Notes: generated by a model not told the origin, from the sequence alone. A stretch of DNA of 64,000 bases from Ottelia alismoides (GCA_037367405.1 JAZKJV010000152.1:434001-498000); one strand, 5' to 3'; positions 11,166 to 23,089 are shown, numbered from the stretch's first letter. A program made the numbers and translations.

Positions 11166-12849
11166 GACATTGCCCTGCGAACATTGTCTGACCGGTAAAA
11201 TGACGAGAAGACCCTTCTCAACCGGAATTCAGTCAACGTAGTTACTAGGTTTGATCCATTCAGACATATGTGGACCACTGAGCGTCAGCACACATAGCAA
11301 TAAGGAATACTTTATAACATCACTGATGACTACTCGAAGTTCTCCTATATCTATCTCTTAGGAAGAAAGTCGGAAGCACTTGAAACATTTAAGAGATATA
11401 AGACGGAAGTGGAGACAAGATTGGGAAAATCAATCAAGACTCTTAGGACAGATAGAGGTGGAGAATATACCTCAAAGGAGTTTGAGGATTACTGTATTCA
11501 GACATGCATTCGTAGGCAGACTACAATGCCCTATACACCACAACAGATAGGTGTAGCAGAAAGAAAGAATCGAACTTTGATGATTGCTGTAAGGTGTATG
11601 CTTTCACACTCAGGACTCTCCAAGAAATTCTGGGGAGAGACAGTGTTGACTGCGAACTATATACAGAATAGGATTCCCACCAAGTCCGTAGAATCAACGC
11701 CATATGAAATATGGAATGACAGAAAGCCCGAGTTGGGTCATCTCCAAAAATGGGGATGTGTAGCACATGTTTTGGTACTGAGTCAGCTTAGAGACAAGCT
11801 AGACTTCAGGACATTAAAGTGCAAGTTTATTGGGTATAATGAGAATTCTAAAGGATATAGATTCTTCCATCAAACTAGAGGTCTGATCGAAAGTCGTGAT
11901 GCTACTTTCCTTGAAATTTATCAAGAAAAGGAGCATGAAGTAGCGGAATCATATCCTCTGATTGTCTTACAAGACAATGAAGACGACTTGAGCATTAGGC
12001 AAGAACTTAATGATGATATCGATCATCCAAATGTAGAGAATGAACCTATAGAGCATGATGATCCTTTGGAGGAAGTGGGTGGACCCACACAACCACGAGT
12101 ATAATCGGTAATAAGAGACCCAGAACACGGTCCGCATGGATGGAAGATTACCATTTCTATGGATGTGAGGCGCCATGCTACACCGTATATGAGGATGTTG
12201 CGGATTGTACAGATCCCACCTTTGATGAAGCTATGACTTCGTCTAAGTCGGAATCATGGTCGGCCGCCATGAGAGATGAGTTGGACTCGATCAAGCGAAA
12301 CAGTGTTTGGAAATTATGTGATTTGCCAGAAGGTAGACAATCCATAGGATGTAAGTGGATATTCAAGAAAAAGTACCGAGTTGATGGTATAGTTGATGAA
12401 TATAAAGCTAGATTAGTTTCCAAGGTTATACTCAGCAAGCAGGAATAGATTTCTAGGAAACCTACTCTCCAGTGGTTAAGTTTGCCTCTATTCGGATGAT
12501 CTTAGCCATAGTCGCATATATGGATTTGGAATTTTTTCTAATTCATGTGAAGACAGCCTTCCTTAATGGAGAGTTAAAGGAGGAGATTTATATGTGACAA
12601 CCTGATGGTTCTCAGGTTGAAGGTCAGGAGAAAAGGGTTTACAAGTTTAGAAAGTCATTATATGGCTTGAAGCAGTCTTCACGGCAATGGTATCTCAAAT
12701 TTCATGAGAAAGTTATCCAATTTGGATTTGTTTCAAATAAGTTGGATAACTGTGTGTGTGTCATGAAGAGTAGGAGCAGGTTTGCAATCATGTCATTGTA
12801 TGTGGATGACATTCTGCTTGCAGGTAAGGATATAAGAGTGAAAAATTAA
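11166..12849 (+). pseudogene. Ty1/copia integrase - reverse transcriptase fragment
   Basis: The fragment begins with a degenerate GAG-pre-integrase zinc-site remnant (CLTGKMTRRPF in one frame). The integrase core follows with LRTDRGGEYTS (second catalytic Asp) and GVAERKNRTL (catalytic Glu), then the copia-specific KWGCVAHV and FIGYNENSKGYRF. RT follows with SWSAAMRDEL, GCKWIFKKKY, YKARLVSK, KTAFLNGEL, YGLKQSSRQW and the catalytic SLYVDDILL at about 12,797-12,823. The open 231-codon integrase frame (11,409-12,104) is separated from RT by stops. Frameshifts occur near 12,430 and a TGA sits at 12,594-12,596. Sequence stops abruptly at a TA-rich tract at 12,850. RNase H, gag and LTRs are missing. 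Confidence 0.88.
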
Positions 12850-12960
12850 GTTGCACTTCAACAAAATAGATATATAACAATAAATAATATATATATATAT
12901 ATAACAATAAATAAAATAGATATATAACAACAAACAATTTATAAAATCATTGCTATATAT
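12850..12960. repeat. AT-rich microsatellite with a short tandem duplication
   Basis: A (TA)n run is flanked by duplicated words AAAATAGATATATAACAA and AACAATAAATAA. It forms the right breakpoint of the copia fragment. Confidence 0.6.
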
Positions 12961-13991
12961 ATGTTAAATATACTATGACAAATTGTATTCGTTGCAGAAA
13001 TAAATAGTGTTATGAAATTCATAATAACATATATGTTGTTATATTGTTACTAACAAGTCAAATAACAATGATTGTCGATTGTCTTTCTAAAAGAAATTAT
13101 TCTGATAATTGCAAAATTTAGCAAGGATTAATATTTATTTTAGAGAGAAAGGTAATAAATAAGGGTAAAATGTGGCCATCCCTAAGGGGAGGCAAGTTAG
13201 CTTCCCGTCTGTTTTTCTTTTACTTTTTTATATTTTCTTTAAAATATGTGAGATTAACTTACATTAATAAGAGGAATATGTGATTTAAATTTCATGAAAA
13301 ACCGACATTCTTAACCAATCCATTTTGAAGGGGTCGATTTCAGTGATTCTAAAACTGTTAAAATTTGATAGGCTTTATGGATTGGATAATGACCTCGAAA
13401 TGAGTTGAATTTTCAATGGAAACACGTTGATATTATGTGATCTAAAACCCCCAGTTGTTTAGAAAAAAAATCATAAGAAACTTCAAAAAAAACAAAACAA
13501 AAAGGGTAAACGAACTTGACTCCCCTTGTATGTACGTGTTGTTGTCCTCGACCAGGTGGTCGTCATCGAGAGAAAATCCTCTATTGTACATCATGGATAT
13601 GCTATAAACCACGAGGAAGCTGAAGCCGCTCGATCAAGATCATATATATATATAAGTTTAGATATTGAGAGATTAGATTGCAAATACAAAAGTAATGATT
13701 CCTTTTTATTAATTAGAGTATGAGAGTGCAAAAGTCTACTTCCTTTGCCTTTCTTCTACTACACCAACACAAGTCAACAAGGAAAGGAGAGCCTCATGTG
13801 AGCTCCATGATGGGCCATCACCATTAATATTTTGACCAAAGTCCCATATTTATTTCTCATAATTTATTAAGGGGTGCATATTAATTAGTGGGCGTAATGA
13901 CATGCACGTAGGGATATTATGTCCCTTATGTTTATGGCACCCCATCTTTTGTGTATTGCATATTACATCTTAGATTCACATATAATTATTC
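12961..13991. other. No gene recognised
   Basis: AT-rich sequence without a supported coding region, RNA gene or repeat unit. Open frames of 65-75 codons have no recognisable features. Confidence 0.4.
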
Positions 13992-14271
13992 GGGTTTTTT
14001 TACACTTGTGCTACTTTCAGATTCTACGATTGAAGTTATGCTCGTGCCTTTTTTGCAATAATACGGGGCCCCACAGCCCGTGTAATCTTACAAACTTCTC
14101 AGTGATGTCCATTAATTTATATCAATGTAATATAGGGGAATAAGTATAATAATAGAAGGACAATACTGAGAATTTTGTAAGGATAAAGGAGCACAAATGT
14201 TACTGTAAAGGTAGCGGCATAACTGTAATTACAAGATCTTCGAGGGGTATACTTACAAAAATCTAATATTT
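13992..14271 (+). mobile_element. Foldback MITE, copy C
   Basis: The left arm begins GGGTTTTTTTACACTTGTGC and the right arm contains GCATAACTGTAATTACAAGA followed by CGAGGGG and a T-rich-complement end. It is the same palindromic family as the copies at 10.0, 10.9 and 21.6-22.6 kb, with internal divergence including a GGGGCCCC insertion. Confidence 0.6.
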
Positions 14272-16090
14272 TTGTTATAATCCCTTTTTTATTTTAATTT
14301 TTAAACCATGACCCTAAATTTTATCAAATTATAATATAAATATAATCCATGCAATCTTTGTAATTACATCACAATCCTTGTAAAATCACAACCTCATTTT
14401 TTTCTTACAAGATCTGATACCACAATCCTTGGATAAGGGCATATGTCTTAAATAGTGTAAGATTACATGATATTGGTTCAATTACAAAGATTATAGGTGT
14501 TATAGTGTAATTGGAAATGATTTTAGGGTTATATGATGTAAAAATCATCTTGTTTTTTTGTTTTGCATGTCCTATATTTTATGATTCTAATTAATCGTCA
14601 TTTTTACAAGTATATGACAATAATAATCCGATTGCTTAACTTTAGTTTTTCTCTCTTTAGTTCCCAATATTTTTATGTTGTATTTTTTTCATTATTTTAT
14701 ATGGGAGTTCATGGAGGTTGACATATATATTAATTAATATAAAGCTGGACTATTGACTCTTGTTGCCTGCACTCCTAATTAATATAAATAAATAAGAAGG
14801 CAGAATGAAGTATCTAATTAGTGTTCAATGCTTAGGAAGTTTCATAAACTTTTTCGAGAATAAAAATAATGAAAAAAAAGTTACATCACTTTCCTCCTAT
14901 TTCCTATCTAAGTATTTCTTTCGTATTCTCCGCATCCACATCTTTCATTATCATTTTATTATTTTTCTACCACTCTTACTTTTTTTTCGAATTTATGATA
15001 ATTGAAATCAATAGTAAATTATTCCTAAAATTTCATCTCCAAGAATCCCAAAAGTCAATTGAAATTGATTTAAAATGGCATTTTGTTCCAATATAAATGC
15101 AATATATAACAGTATCAAATTATTACTAAAATCTCACAAAATAAAAAATAATTACTAAAAAAAGTAATTTAAATAATTTAATAACACAACAAATATGTTA
15201 TGCGTATGTGTGTGCATTTTAAAAATAATAGATAATAAACAATAGTTATTTAAACCTTGCACAAGCAAACATATTAATGGAATTACCAAATTCGAACCAC
15301 CATTTTTTTGCAATAAGTCACTAAAAAGCTACTTACTAAAACAATAGAGTAAATAAATTAATAACCTCAAAAATTATTTCACATGTATATATCACATACA
15401 AAAAAGAATTCATGTGAATTTGTTTCCAAGAAAGTTACGAACATCATTTAAAACAAATAAATAAAATGGCTTAAGAAGCTAAAGCATTATTGAAACTACC
15501 AAACTTAAAAGCCCAAATTCTAAAAAAGTTCACTAAGAAAATTACCTACTAAAAAGACAATTACAATAAATTTTAAACCTTAAAATATATTTCATATGCA
15601 TATAATTTTCTCTTCGCTCAATATTTCATGAGCATATTTTTGTGATTTTTCTTTTTAAAAATGCAAAAAAATCACTAAAAATAAAAAATAAAAGTAACTT
15701 AATCCCCAGTGGAAGAAAATATTGAAAAAAAATAAATTTAAAATACTAATTTCATATCAAAATTCACTAAATAAACACCTTAATTAGCAAAAAAATCCAA
15801 TTAATTTTTTTGGAAACCCAGAAACATGTCACATATATACTCAATGAATAAACAAATTCATTACCAAAAATAAAAAATCTAAAAAATCTTCATATATATC
15901 TTTGAGTTATATAAATAAATATAATAAAAAATATAAATCATTTAAAAAGTAAAATAACACAAAAGATAATCCCCTAGTAGAAGCAAACTATCATTTCAAA
16001 CCGCGAGACTTAATCCTCACTTAAAAAACAAATCCCAAAAAATCCAAATAATAAAATAACATATTTATATATTATAATATATATACATAT
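14272..16090. other. AT-rich region upstream of the RING-H2 gene
   Basis: About 1.8 kb of AT-rich DNA with many A- and T-runs and no supported gene. The last few hundred bases (TATATATTATAATATATATA near 16,065-16,085) lie directly 5' of the GC-rich leader exon and may include its promoter. I cannot assign a specific TATA box. Confidence 0.4.
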
Positions 16091-16099
16091 AATTTGTTC

Positions 16100-16271
16100 T
16101 TCACCTCCAGGACTCCTCTCCACCAGAGTCCCCCACCTTTAAACCCCAAATCCCCCGCCCACCGCCGCCCCCCCCTCTCGGTCCCAAATCCCCGATCCTT
16201 CTCACAATCCCTAAGGCCCCAGTCCCTACCGGACTCGACCCACTATCGATCTCGGCCGATCGAAGCTCCAG
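16100..16271 (+). other. 5' UTR exon of the RING-H2 gene
   Basis: A sharp switch to C-rich sequence (CT/CCC-rich, typical of plant 5' leaders) ends in CTCCAG|GTAACG, a good donor site at 16,272. The start of transcription is not determined; 16,100 is approximate. No ATG in this exon opens a frame continuing into the coding exons. The short open frame beginning at 16,094 is treated as leader. Confidence 0.55.
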
Positions 16272-19200
16272 GTAACGCCAGTTCTTCCCCAAAAAACCCC
16301 CAAAGATCGAACCTTTTCCTGCCAAAATCCGTGACTATATGACCACTTTCACCATCTCCCGTGCGATTTAATAATTGGGTTCCCTTTATTTCCTCGTTTG
16401 CGAGTGGAAAGATCCGATCTTGATCGGAGACGAGATCAAGTTCCAATTTTTTTACCGCCGTTGTAGGCGTTTCCTTTTGTGGGTACTTGAGGTTTTGTTG
16501 GATCGGCGTGGTCTTCCTGATGGAGCGAATCCAACGCCTTGGATTTCGCGACGGGAGGGTGTCCCTGTAATTGTCACGTGCACTTCAAATATAGTCATGC
16601 TTCTGATCTATATAGCTGTGTTTCAGTTCTATATCTCTTGGTTGGTCGTTGTTGATTCGATAGATGATAGGTGGGAGCTTATTTTTGGTGCCTCTGTGAT
16701 GATCTCTACTTGGTATTCTTGTAAGTTTCGGTGGGATTCTTATGTCGTCGTGATCTTATGCATAGTTGCGGTTTTCCTTGTTTGTTATGCGTAGAAGAAC
16801 ATCTTATGTAATATGTATTGATATGCCCTCCTGTTATCTATATAATTCGGTGAGATCCATCTTTTCGATGGCATCTCGAGTTGAGGTTCTTGCAAGTTTT
16901 TCTGGATTCTTATGCTGTCATGATCGGTTTTCCTTATTCGTGTATGCGCATAAGAACATATTTCTTATCGGATGATAAGAGTGATGGTCCTGTTATCGAT
17001 AGGATTGAGTAAGTCCTGTTTTTGGTGCTGCCTCTATGATAATCTCAAGTTGGGACTCTTGTAAGTTTTGCTGGATTCTTATGATGTCGTGATCGTTATG
17101 CATATTCATGGTTTTCCTTGTTCGTTTATGTGTGGAAGAACATCTTGTGTATCGATAATAAGAGTGATGGTCCTCCCATTACCAATAGGATCGAGTGAGA
17201 GCCATATCTTCGGTGGTGTCTCGAGTTGAGGTCCTTGCAAGTTTTGCTGGATTTTTATGCTGTCATGATCGGTTTTCCTTATTCGTGTATGCGCAGAAGA
17301 ACATCTAGTGTATCAATGATAAGAGTGATGGTCCTCCTGTTACCAATAGGAGTCAGTGAGTCATGTTTTTGGTGCTGCCTCTATGATGATCTCAAGTTGG
17401 GATTCTTGTAAGTTTTGCTGGATTCTTATGTTGTCGTGATCGTTATGTGTATGTGTTGTTTTCCTTGTTTATTTATGCATGGAAGAACATCTCGTGTATC
17501 GATAATAAGATTGATGGTCCTCCGGTTGTTGATAGGATCAAGTGAGAGCCTTGGTGGCATCTCGAGTTGAGTTCTTCCAAATTTTGCTTGATTCTTATGC
17601 TGTCATGAGTCATGTTTTTGGGGCTGCCTCTACTATGATGTCAAGCAGTGGTTCTCGTAAGTTTGGATGGATTTTTATGTCGTAGTGATCATTATGCGTA
17701 TTCGTGGTTTTTCTTGTTTGAGAACATATCGTGTTTCGATGAAAAGATTGTGATGTTACTCCTGTTATTGATAGGATTCAGTGAGAGTTGTGTTTCCGGT
17801 GCCTCTGTGATGATCTTAAGTTAGAATTCATGTATGTTTCTCTGGATTCTTATGTTATTGTGATCATAATGGGTGTTCATGGTTTTCCTTGATCACGAAT
17901 GCCTTGCATAATGATGATAAGAGTGATAGTCCTGTTATTGATGGGGATTTGGTGGGAGTCGTGTTTCCGGTACCTCTATGATGATCTCAAGTTGAGGTTC
18001 TTGTAAAGTTCCTCCGAATTCTTTTCTTGTCATGACTGTTCCATGCGTTCACGGTTTTCCTTGTTGTTTTATGTGGTGAAGAAATCTTGCATAACAATAA
18101 GATTGATGGTCCTCTTGTTATTGATAGGGTTCGGTGAGAGCCATGTTTTCGGCGCCTCTTCGATGATCTCAAGTTGAGCTTCGTGTTGTCGATTGCGGAG
18201 AGAAAAAACACAACTCTTGATTGAGAATAGATGCATAGGAATGATGAGAGTGAGGGTCTTGATCTTAGTCAGGATTTGTGTAAGTTCTGGCAGTTTCATT
18301 TGTTGTTGTGATCGCTACATGTCTTCCCGATATTCCTTGTCATCTAGTGATTAGAAAAATGGATTCTTTGTTCTTTCGATCGCTATACATATTTCTGAAT
18401 GCCACAAAAAAGTTATCTTTTGATTGAGAATAGTTCATAACAATGATTCTTGACTTTCTTCGCCATTTAATGTGGGAAAGATCATCTTTTGATCGATGGT
18501 CCATTTATTGGTGCAATAAGCTAGAGCCGTGTTTGCGATCACAACATGTATTCGTGATCTTCCTTGTCGGGGAATGCAGGAAAAAAAAAGCATATGCACT
18601 AGTTGTCTGGTGGACATCGCCGATACAACCGTAAGCATCGGTTGTCTTCAACTTTCTCTGACTCTGACTATGTGTTTGCTTGGAAGCAGTACCTATGCTT
18701 CTAGTTTTATATATACACACACATATACTTGAAGTAATCTTCCATAGACGGATTCGACATGCTTGTAGCTGAGTTGTTTTTATGGTGAAAGCCAAGTTGT
18801 GATAAACTCATATTCGAGAATTGCATGTCGGTTTATGCAGTTTATTGGCAGTGAAAAAACCGGGTAAAACATATGTCGTTTGTTAAAATAGTCGACCTTA
18901 TCGCGCTTACTGATCGAAATTTCAACTGAATCAGACGTATTCTACAGTTTCAGTGGAAGTTATAAACACTGATTGAAGTCGAGATTGTTTTCATTGATCT
19001 CTGATTGTTACTTGTTCAAATCCCCCGTTGTGGGGGTTGCGTTAGGTAGTCGACGACCAGTGTAAAAATTAGTCGAATCTTTCAACTTGGATTTGAGCAA
19101 GAATCCATGTAGCTGACCCTATTTATCGTGGGAGGAGGCTTTGCCATTTGATCTCTGATTGTCACATCATATGCTTGATTTTCGCTGCTTAGGAGTCGCT

Positions 19201-19316
19201 TGCTGCCATTACTGTAATGTTCATACTCTATAAGTCAGGAACATAATTGATATTTGTCAAATTAATTTGATTAGATATTAAAACCGCTTATTCGTTGCCA
19301 TGTAATTCTGATGCAG
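16272..19316 (+). other. Long 5' UTR intron of the RING-H2 gene
   Basis: The 3,045 bp intron is bounded by CTCCAG|GTAACG and GATGCAG|GAAGAAG. It is T-rich and has no long frame. Between about 16,640 and 18,200 it is made of a degenerate tandem repeat, listed separately. Long leader introns in plants often raise or time expression; that is general knowledge, not shown here. Confidence 0.6.
16640..18200 (+). repeat. Degenerate ~175 bp tandem repeat in the leader intron
   Basis: The word GGTTTTCCTTGTTC or close variants recurs near 16,770, 16,924, 17,110, 17,271, 17,456, 17,706, 17,881 and 18,052. It is usually followed by GAAGAACAT and preceded by GGATTCTTATG and TGATCG. Spacings are mostly 154-186 bp, with one of 250. 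Copies at 16,924 and 17,271 share CCTTATTCGTGTATGCGCA, so a ~346 bp dimer is visible. Confidence 0.75.
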
Positions 19317-19338
19317 GAAGAAGAATCCGATAATCTAT

Positions 19339-21081
19339 ATGGCGTTATCGACTGGTAAAAGGATCGCCTCAGGGATATGTTTTGGCAGGAAGGTGTCAAG
19401 CACTGTGCCGAGAGAATCGACCACACGTGATGAAACACGCTTCCAGAATTGCAACCGATTGGGATGCAGCATCAAGCAGATGTTCGTGAAAGGCGTCGAG
19501 ATCGATCCCGAGGAGAGGCCCCATTCCTCCTATAAGGCGTCGGCTAGAATGGGCCTCAAGAGGTTCAAGGATCGGAAAAAGATAGCATCTTTACTGCAAA
19601 AGGAGAAGCCCGAGACCAAGTCGGAACCAAGAACGCCAGTGCGTAGTGAACCAGAACAAGAAGTTGCCGATGCATCACCAAATGAATCTGGTGGGTCGGT
19701 AGGTAGCCCACCGAGCGAGCGTAGGAAACGGATTGCTCGGTGTATCAAGTACGGGAATCGGGGAGCGAGTTCATCCTCTCAGAAGAGCAACACTGCTGGT
19801 TCTTCTTCATCTCCTCCTCCCCCTCCGACTTCAGCATTGGTTTCAACCAACGACAAAAACATCGGTGTTCCATCCAAGAAGAGAGGTCCTTCCTTAGGCC
19901 CGTCCAGTTCCAGGCCCAAGGCTGGGGTCGGGTCGTTGAGCAGACCAAGCAATATTTCCTCTGCAAGGTCAGCAACCGCTCCAAGTCCATCCATTTCTCG
20001 ACCACGATCACTACGACGAGCTGTGCCCACGAGGGAATCCAATGAGGATGATCTATCGTACGGTGTGTTCCGTATGTCCAACTCTTCAGGCAATGTCACA
20101 CAGTCAGATTCCAGCGGTGGCGCTTTGCAGAGTACCTATGGTTGCGGCGAAGGAGATCCTCATGATTGGTCGAACACCATCGGAATTTCCGAGGTATCGG
20201 TCTCGGTCTTGTCTGTAATATCATCAGATCGCTTGGATTTTTTATATGGTCGTTGCATTAATTCGTGTATTTCTCAATTCACAGGCGTTGTACGAACTCA
20301 ACGGGCTGGCGTGGGGAACCGAGCTGCCTCTCGAGGTTGCGGATCCATCTCTACCGCTTTTTCTTTTATCTATAACATTTAATTCTACGCAAACCTTTGC
20401 TGATACGTATGATCTACTTCAGTTGATGGCTTTCGAGGCCACTCTGCTCGACCGACGGGCATGGCGTGACCAACACCGAGACATGAGATTGGATATCGAT
20501 AACATGACGTACGAGGTATGTTTGTCGGGAATTTCATGAAGAAAAATTACATTCAGTTCGCTGTTCTCTGGCTTACGATACAGAAAAAGACAGGAACTTT
20601 TAGCTCTCGGCGAGAAGATAGGAACCGTCAGTACGGCCCTCACGGAGGAGGCATTGTCGAAGTGCATCAAGAGGGCCGTTTACGGATCTCCGTCCGTGAT
20701 GTTGAAGAACAGCAACCGCGGAGAGGACGATATTAGATGCAGTATATGTCAGGTTATATTTCCATCAGGAATTTGCATATCCATTGATGTCATGACACAC
20801 ATATCTTAATTTTATGCGGATTATTGGTATCTTTAATTTAAAATTGAAGTTCACATTTTTATGAAGTCAGCTATTGGATACCAGTATCGGTTTTCGACGA
20901 ACGCATACGACTTAACAATCTCGCGAACTTTTCTTGCTTTTTGCATCAGGAGGAATACGTAGCAGGCGACGAGGTTGGGAAGCTCTTCTGCAGCCACCTC
21001 TATCACGTGGACTGCGTCCTCCAGTGGTTCCAGCTGAAGAATTGGTGCCCCATCTGCAAGTCCTCGGTCACACCTTCGTAG
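19339..21081 (+). CDS. RING-H2 finger E3 ubiquitin ligase, MBR/BIG BROTHER-like
   Basis: Proposed coding exons are 19,339-20,193, 20,285-20,335, 20,423-20,515, 20,594-20,752 and 20,950-21,081. All junctions are GT-AG and in phase, giving about 429 residues. Residues 1-285 are basic and S/P-rich, probably disordered. Next come a short helical part (RLDIDNMTYE joined across the splice to ELLALGEKIG and STALTEEAL) and a C-terminal RING-H2 with CSIC, FCSHLYHVDC and CPIC, the C3H2C3 zinc ligands. The ELLALGE-IG-VST-L-EEA stretch before the RING is typical of MBR1/MBR2-like and BIG BROTHER-type plant E3 ligases, which bind an E2 and transfer ubiquitin to substrates. The start ATG is the first after the leader splice. 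All ligands are present, so it looks functional. Intron 3 (20,336-20,422, 87 bp) has no stop and keeps frame, so a 458-residue form is possible. Substrate unknown. Confidence 0.85.
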
Positions 21082-21223
21082 AAGAGCGATCGGATCGGAC
21101 GGTTTTTTTCTTTAAAGGTGAAGAACAACTTATATAAACACGGTATCTGCAGGATCTCTCTTCTTCTGTTCTTTCTTTTTTTCTCCTGTACATACAATTC
21201 ATTGTCCTCTGTTCCGCGGTTGA

Positions 21224-21229
21224 ATAAAA
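21224..21229 (+). terminator. Polyadenylation signal of the RING-H2 gene
   Basis: AATAAA lies about 145 bases after the stop codon at 21,081, in the T-rich 3' UTR. It is the first canonical signal downstream. The cleavage site is unknown. Confidence 0.5.
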
Positions 21230-21367
21230 CAGTAAACAGGATCTTCATTGTCGATGTGCGACGAACTTTACAGTTTATTTCTTCTTGCAATTTGTTTATG
21301 TACGCGCATCGCGATTCTGTCTCTTGATACCAGAAAAGAAATATACGGATCAGTGTGATTTTTTCTG

Positions 21368-21491
21368 CACCCTAGATGGTGAGAGTCCAGTAGCCGAAAG
21401 TTAGTTTACGCTCTGACCCGAGTAGCATGAGGCACGTGGAATCCCGTGTGAATCAGCAAGGACCACCTTGCAAGGCTAAAGACTCCTGGGA
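21368..21491 (+). pseudogene. Chloroplast 23S rRNA fragment (NUPT)
   Basis: The stretch reads as plastid 23S rRNA: GATGGTGAGAGTCCAGTAGC, CTCTGACCCGAGTAGCATG, GGCACGTGGAATCCCGTGTG, AATCAGCAAGGACCACCTTG and CAAGGCTAA followed by ACTCCTGGG. It is only ~124 bp, with a small deletion after CCGAAAG and a few substitutions. It lies just outside the 3' UTR of the RING gene. A mitochondrial or bacterial origin is less likely given the wording, but I rely on recall of the plastid sequence. Confidence 0.82.
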
Positions 21492-21634
21492 ACTTAGAGG
21501 GACTTGTTGGCAATTATTGTAAGTTTGGATGCTGAAATAAAAATCCAACGAGTCCATGAGGCTGCAGATGTTATCTTTTACATTGAAATAAAAATAAACA
21601 TATTGGATAATCAAATAATCCATACAGAGATTTT

Positions 21635-21929
21635 TGGGTTTTATCACTTGTGCTTCTTAACTTCTGCAATATTAGTTATATTAGTTATGTTCCTTTTTTT
21701 GTAATATCAGCTGTACCCTTATATTCTTACAAAATTCAGAGTCCATCCTTTTGTAATATCGGTTATGCCCCTACTTTACCTTAACGGAGGGGCAGAACTG
21801 CAAATTTTGTAAGAAGGTAGGGGCATAATTGATATTGCAAAAAGGAGAGGATATAACTGATATTGCAAAAAGAGGACGGGCATAACTGATATTGCATAAG
21901 TTAAGAAAGGCCCAAGTGATAAAAACCTT
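21635..21929 (+). mobile_element. Foldback MITE, copy D
   Basis: The left arm GGGTTTTATCACTTGTGC and right arm CCCAAGTGATAAAAACC are inverted copies. The interior holds ATATTCTTACAAAATTC and repeated GGGCATAACTGATATTGCA units (three in a row near 21,822-21,897). It belongs to the same family as copies A-C, with an internal expansion of the arm repeat. Confidence 0.65.
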
Positions 21930-21964
21930 AGATTTTTACCATGTTGCAATTTAAGTAATTGTAA

Positions 21965-22170
21965 GAAAATCTTACTAAATTGGGCTTTGGTTTGTATAAA
22001 AATTGTGGTTTTTTTTATCTCACAACGGGTAATATTAATGGAAGTGCACAAGTGATAACTTTTAAGAAATCCTACTAAATCAGACCTTAGTTTGTATAAA
22101 TACTATGGTTTGATTTATCTCACTAACAATAATATTAATGGAATGGCACAAGTGATAACAATTAAGAAGG
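21965..22170 (+). repeat. Two tandem copies of a ~105 bp unit
   Basis: Units starting near 21,965 and 22,071 share GTTTGTATAAA, ATTTATCTCAC, TAATATTAATGGAA and CACAAGTGATAAC. They sit between foldback copies D and E and look derived from a foldback arm. Confidence 0.55.
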
Positions 22171-22199
22171 TAGGGATACAATTGATATTATAAAATATG

Positions 22200-22402
22200 G
22201 ATGGACATAGGTGATATTGCATAATCTATTTTTATGCAATAATAATTGTACCCTTATATTCTTATAAATTTCACAATATCGCCCTTCTGATATTACACTT
22301 ACGCGTCTATTTTACCTTAATGGAAAAGTAGTATATGAATTTTGTAAGGATACACATTCACAAGTGTTATTGCAATAATATAGGGGTACAACTGATATTC
22401 TT
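22200..22402 (+). mobile_element. Foldback MITE, copy E (degenerate)
   Basis: Contains GTACCCTTATATTCTTATAA, TTTACCTTAATGGAAAAG, TGAATTTTGTAAGGATACAC and ACAAGTGTTATTGCAA, in the order found in the other copies. The arms are shortened. Confidence 0.5.
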
Positions 22403-22419
22403 ACAATATTGCATAATCT

Positions 22420-22600
22420 TTTAATAATTTGGTAATAATTGTACCCTTATATTCTTACAAATTTTACAATACCACCCTTCTGTTATTACACTTACGCATT
22501 TACTTTACCTTAATGAAAAAGCAGTATATGAATTTTGTAAGAATACACGGACACAAGTGTTATTGAAAGGTGTCACTGTAAAAAAATCCTTAAGAGAAAC
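22420..22600 (+). mobile_element. Foldback MITE, copy F (degenerate)
   Basis: It repeats the copy E order (GTACCCTTATATTCTTACAA, TTTACCTTAATGAAAAAG, GAATTTTGTAAGAATACACG, ACAAGTGTTATTG) about 200 bp downstream. It is either an independent insertion or a tandem copy. Confidence 0.5.
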
Positions 22601-22758
22601 AACTACAAAGCATTTAAAAACCTTCATTTATAACGAAGAACCTATACTTTCAAGATGAAAGGAAGCAAAGTTTAATGGAGTTTGCAAAATCTCCGTTAAG
22701 TGTCCTAATTAAGTATTTATAAGTATTAGATTATCGGTATCACGTAGGATATATAGTA

Positions 22759-22870
22759 AAGATTTTTACACGGCAGATCCTATAGTCTTTGTCAATTATT
22801 TCCACAATTTTTAAAACAACTTAATTTCCCTTTCGACTCCGTAAACTTGCTTCTCTTACCCCACAGACCC
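22759..22870 (+). repeat. Left terminal inverted repeat of the Pack-MULE
   Basis: Pairs with 25,115-25,227 on the opposite strand. I estimate by eye about two thirds identity over ~110 bp, best at the outer 20 bp and at CTCGTAAACTTGCT/CCGTAAACTTGCT. Confidence 0.65.
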
Positions 22871-23089
22871 TACTGTCGTCTTTAACTTTATTGGAGTCAA
22901 AAACTTGAGTTAAACTTGGGTCACGATCTTGCTGGGATTGGGTAACACTTGGGCTAGAGGGTGGGCGAGGGAAGGTCGGACTTGGGTGCTTGGGCTGGAG
23001 GGTGGGCAGGGGGCGGGGGAGGGCTGAGGTGGGCCGGGGGGTCGGGGGAGGCTTCGGCTGGAGGACCCTGATTTCTCGCACGACGCTGA

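Noticed and set aside
16094..16342. 82-codon frame at the leader of the RING-H2 gene
   Set aside because: It runs across a strong splice donor at 16,272 and is low-complexity P/S-rich, so is better read as 5' UTR.
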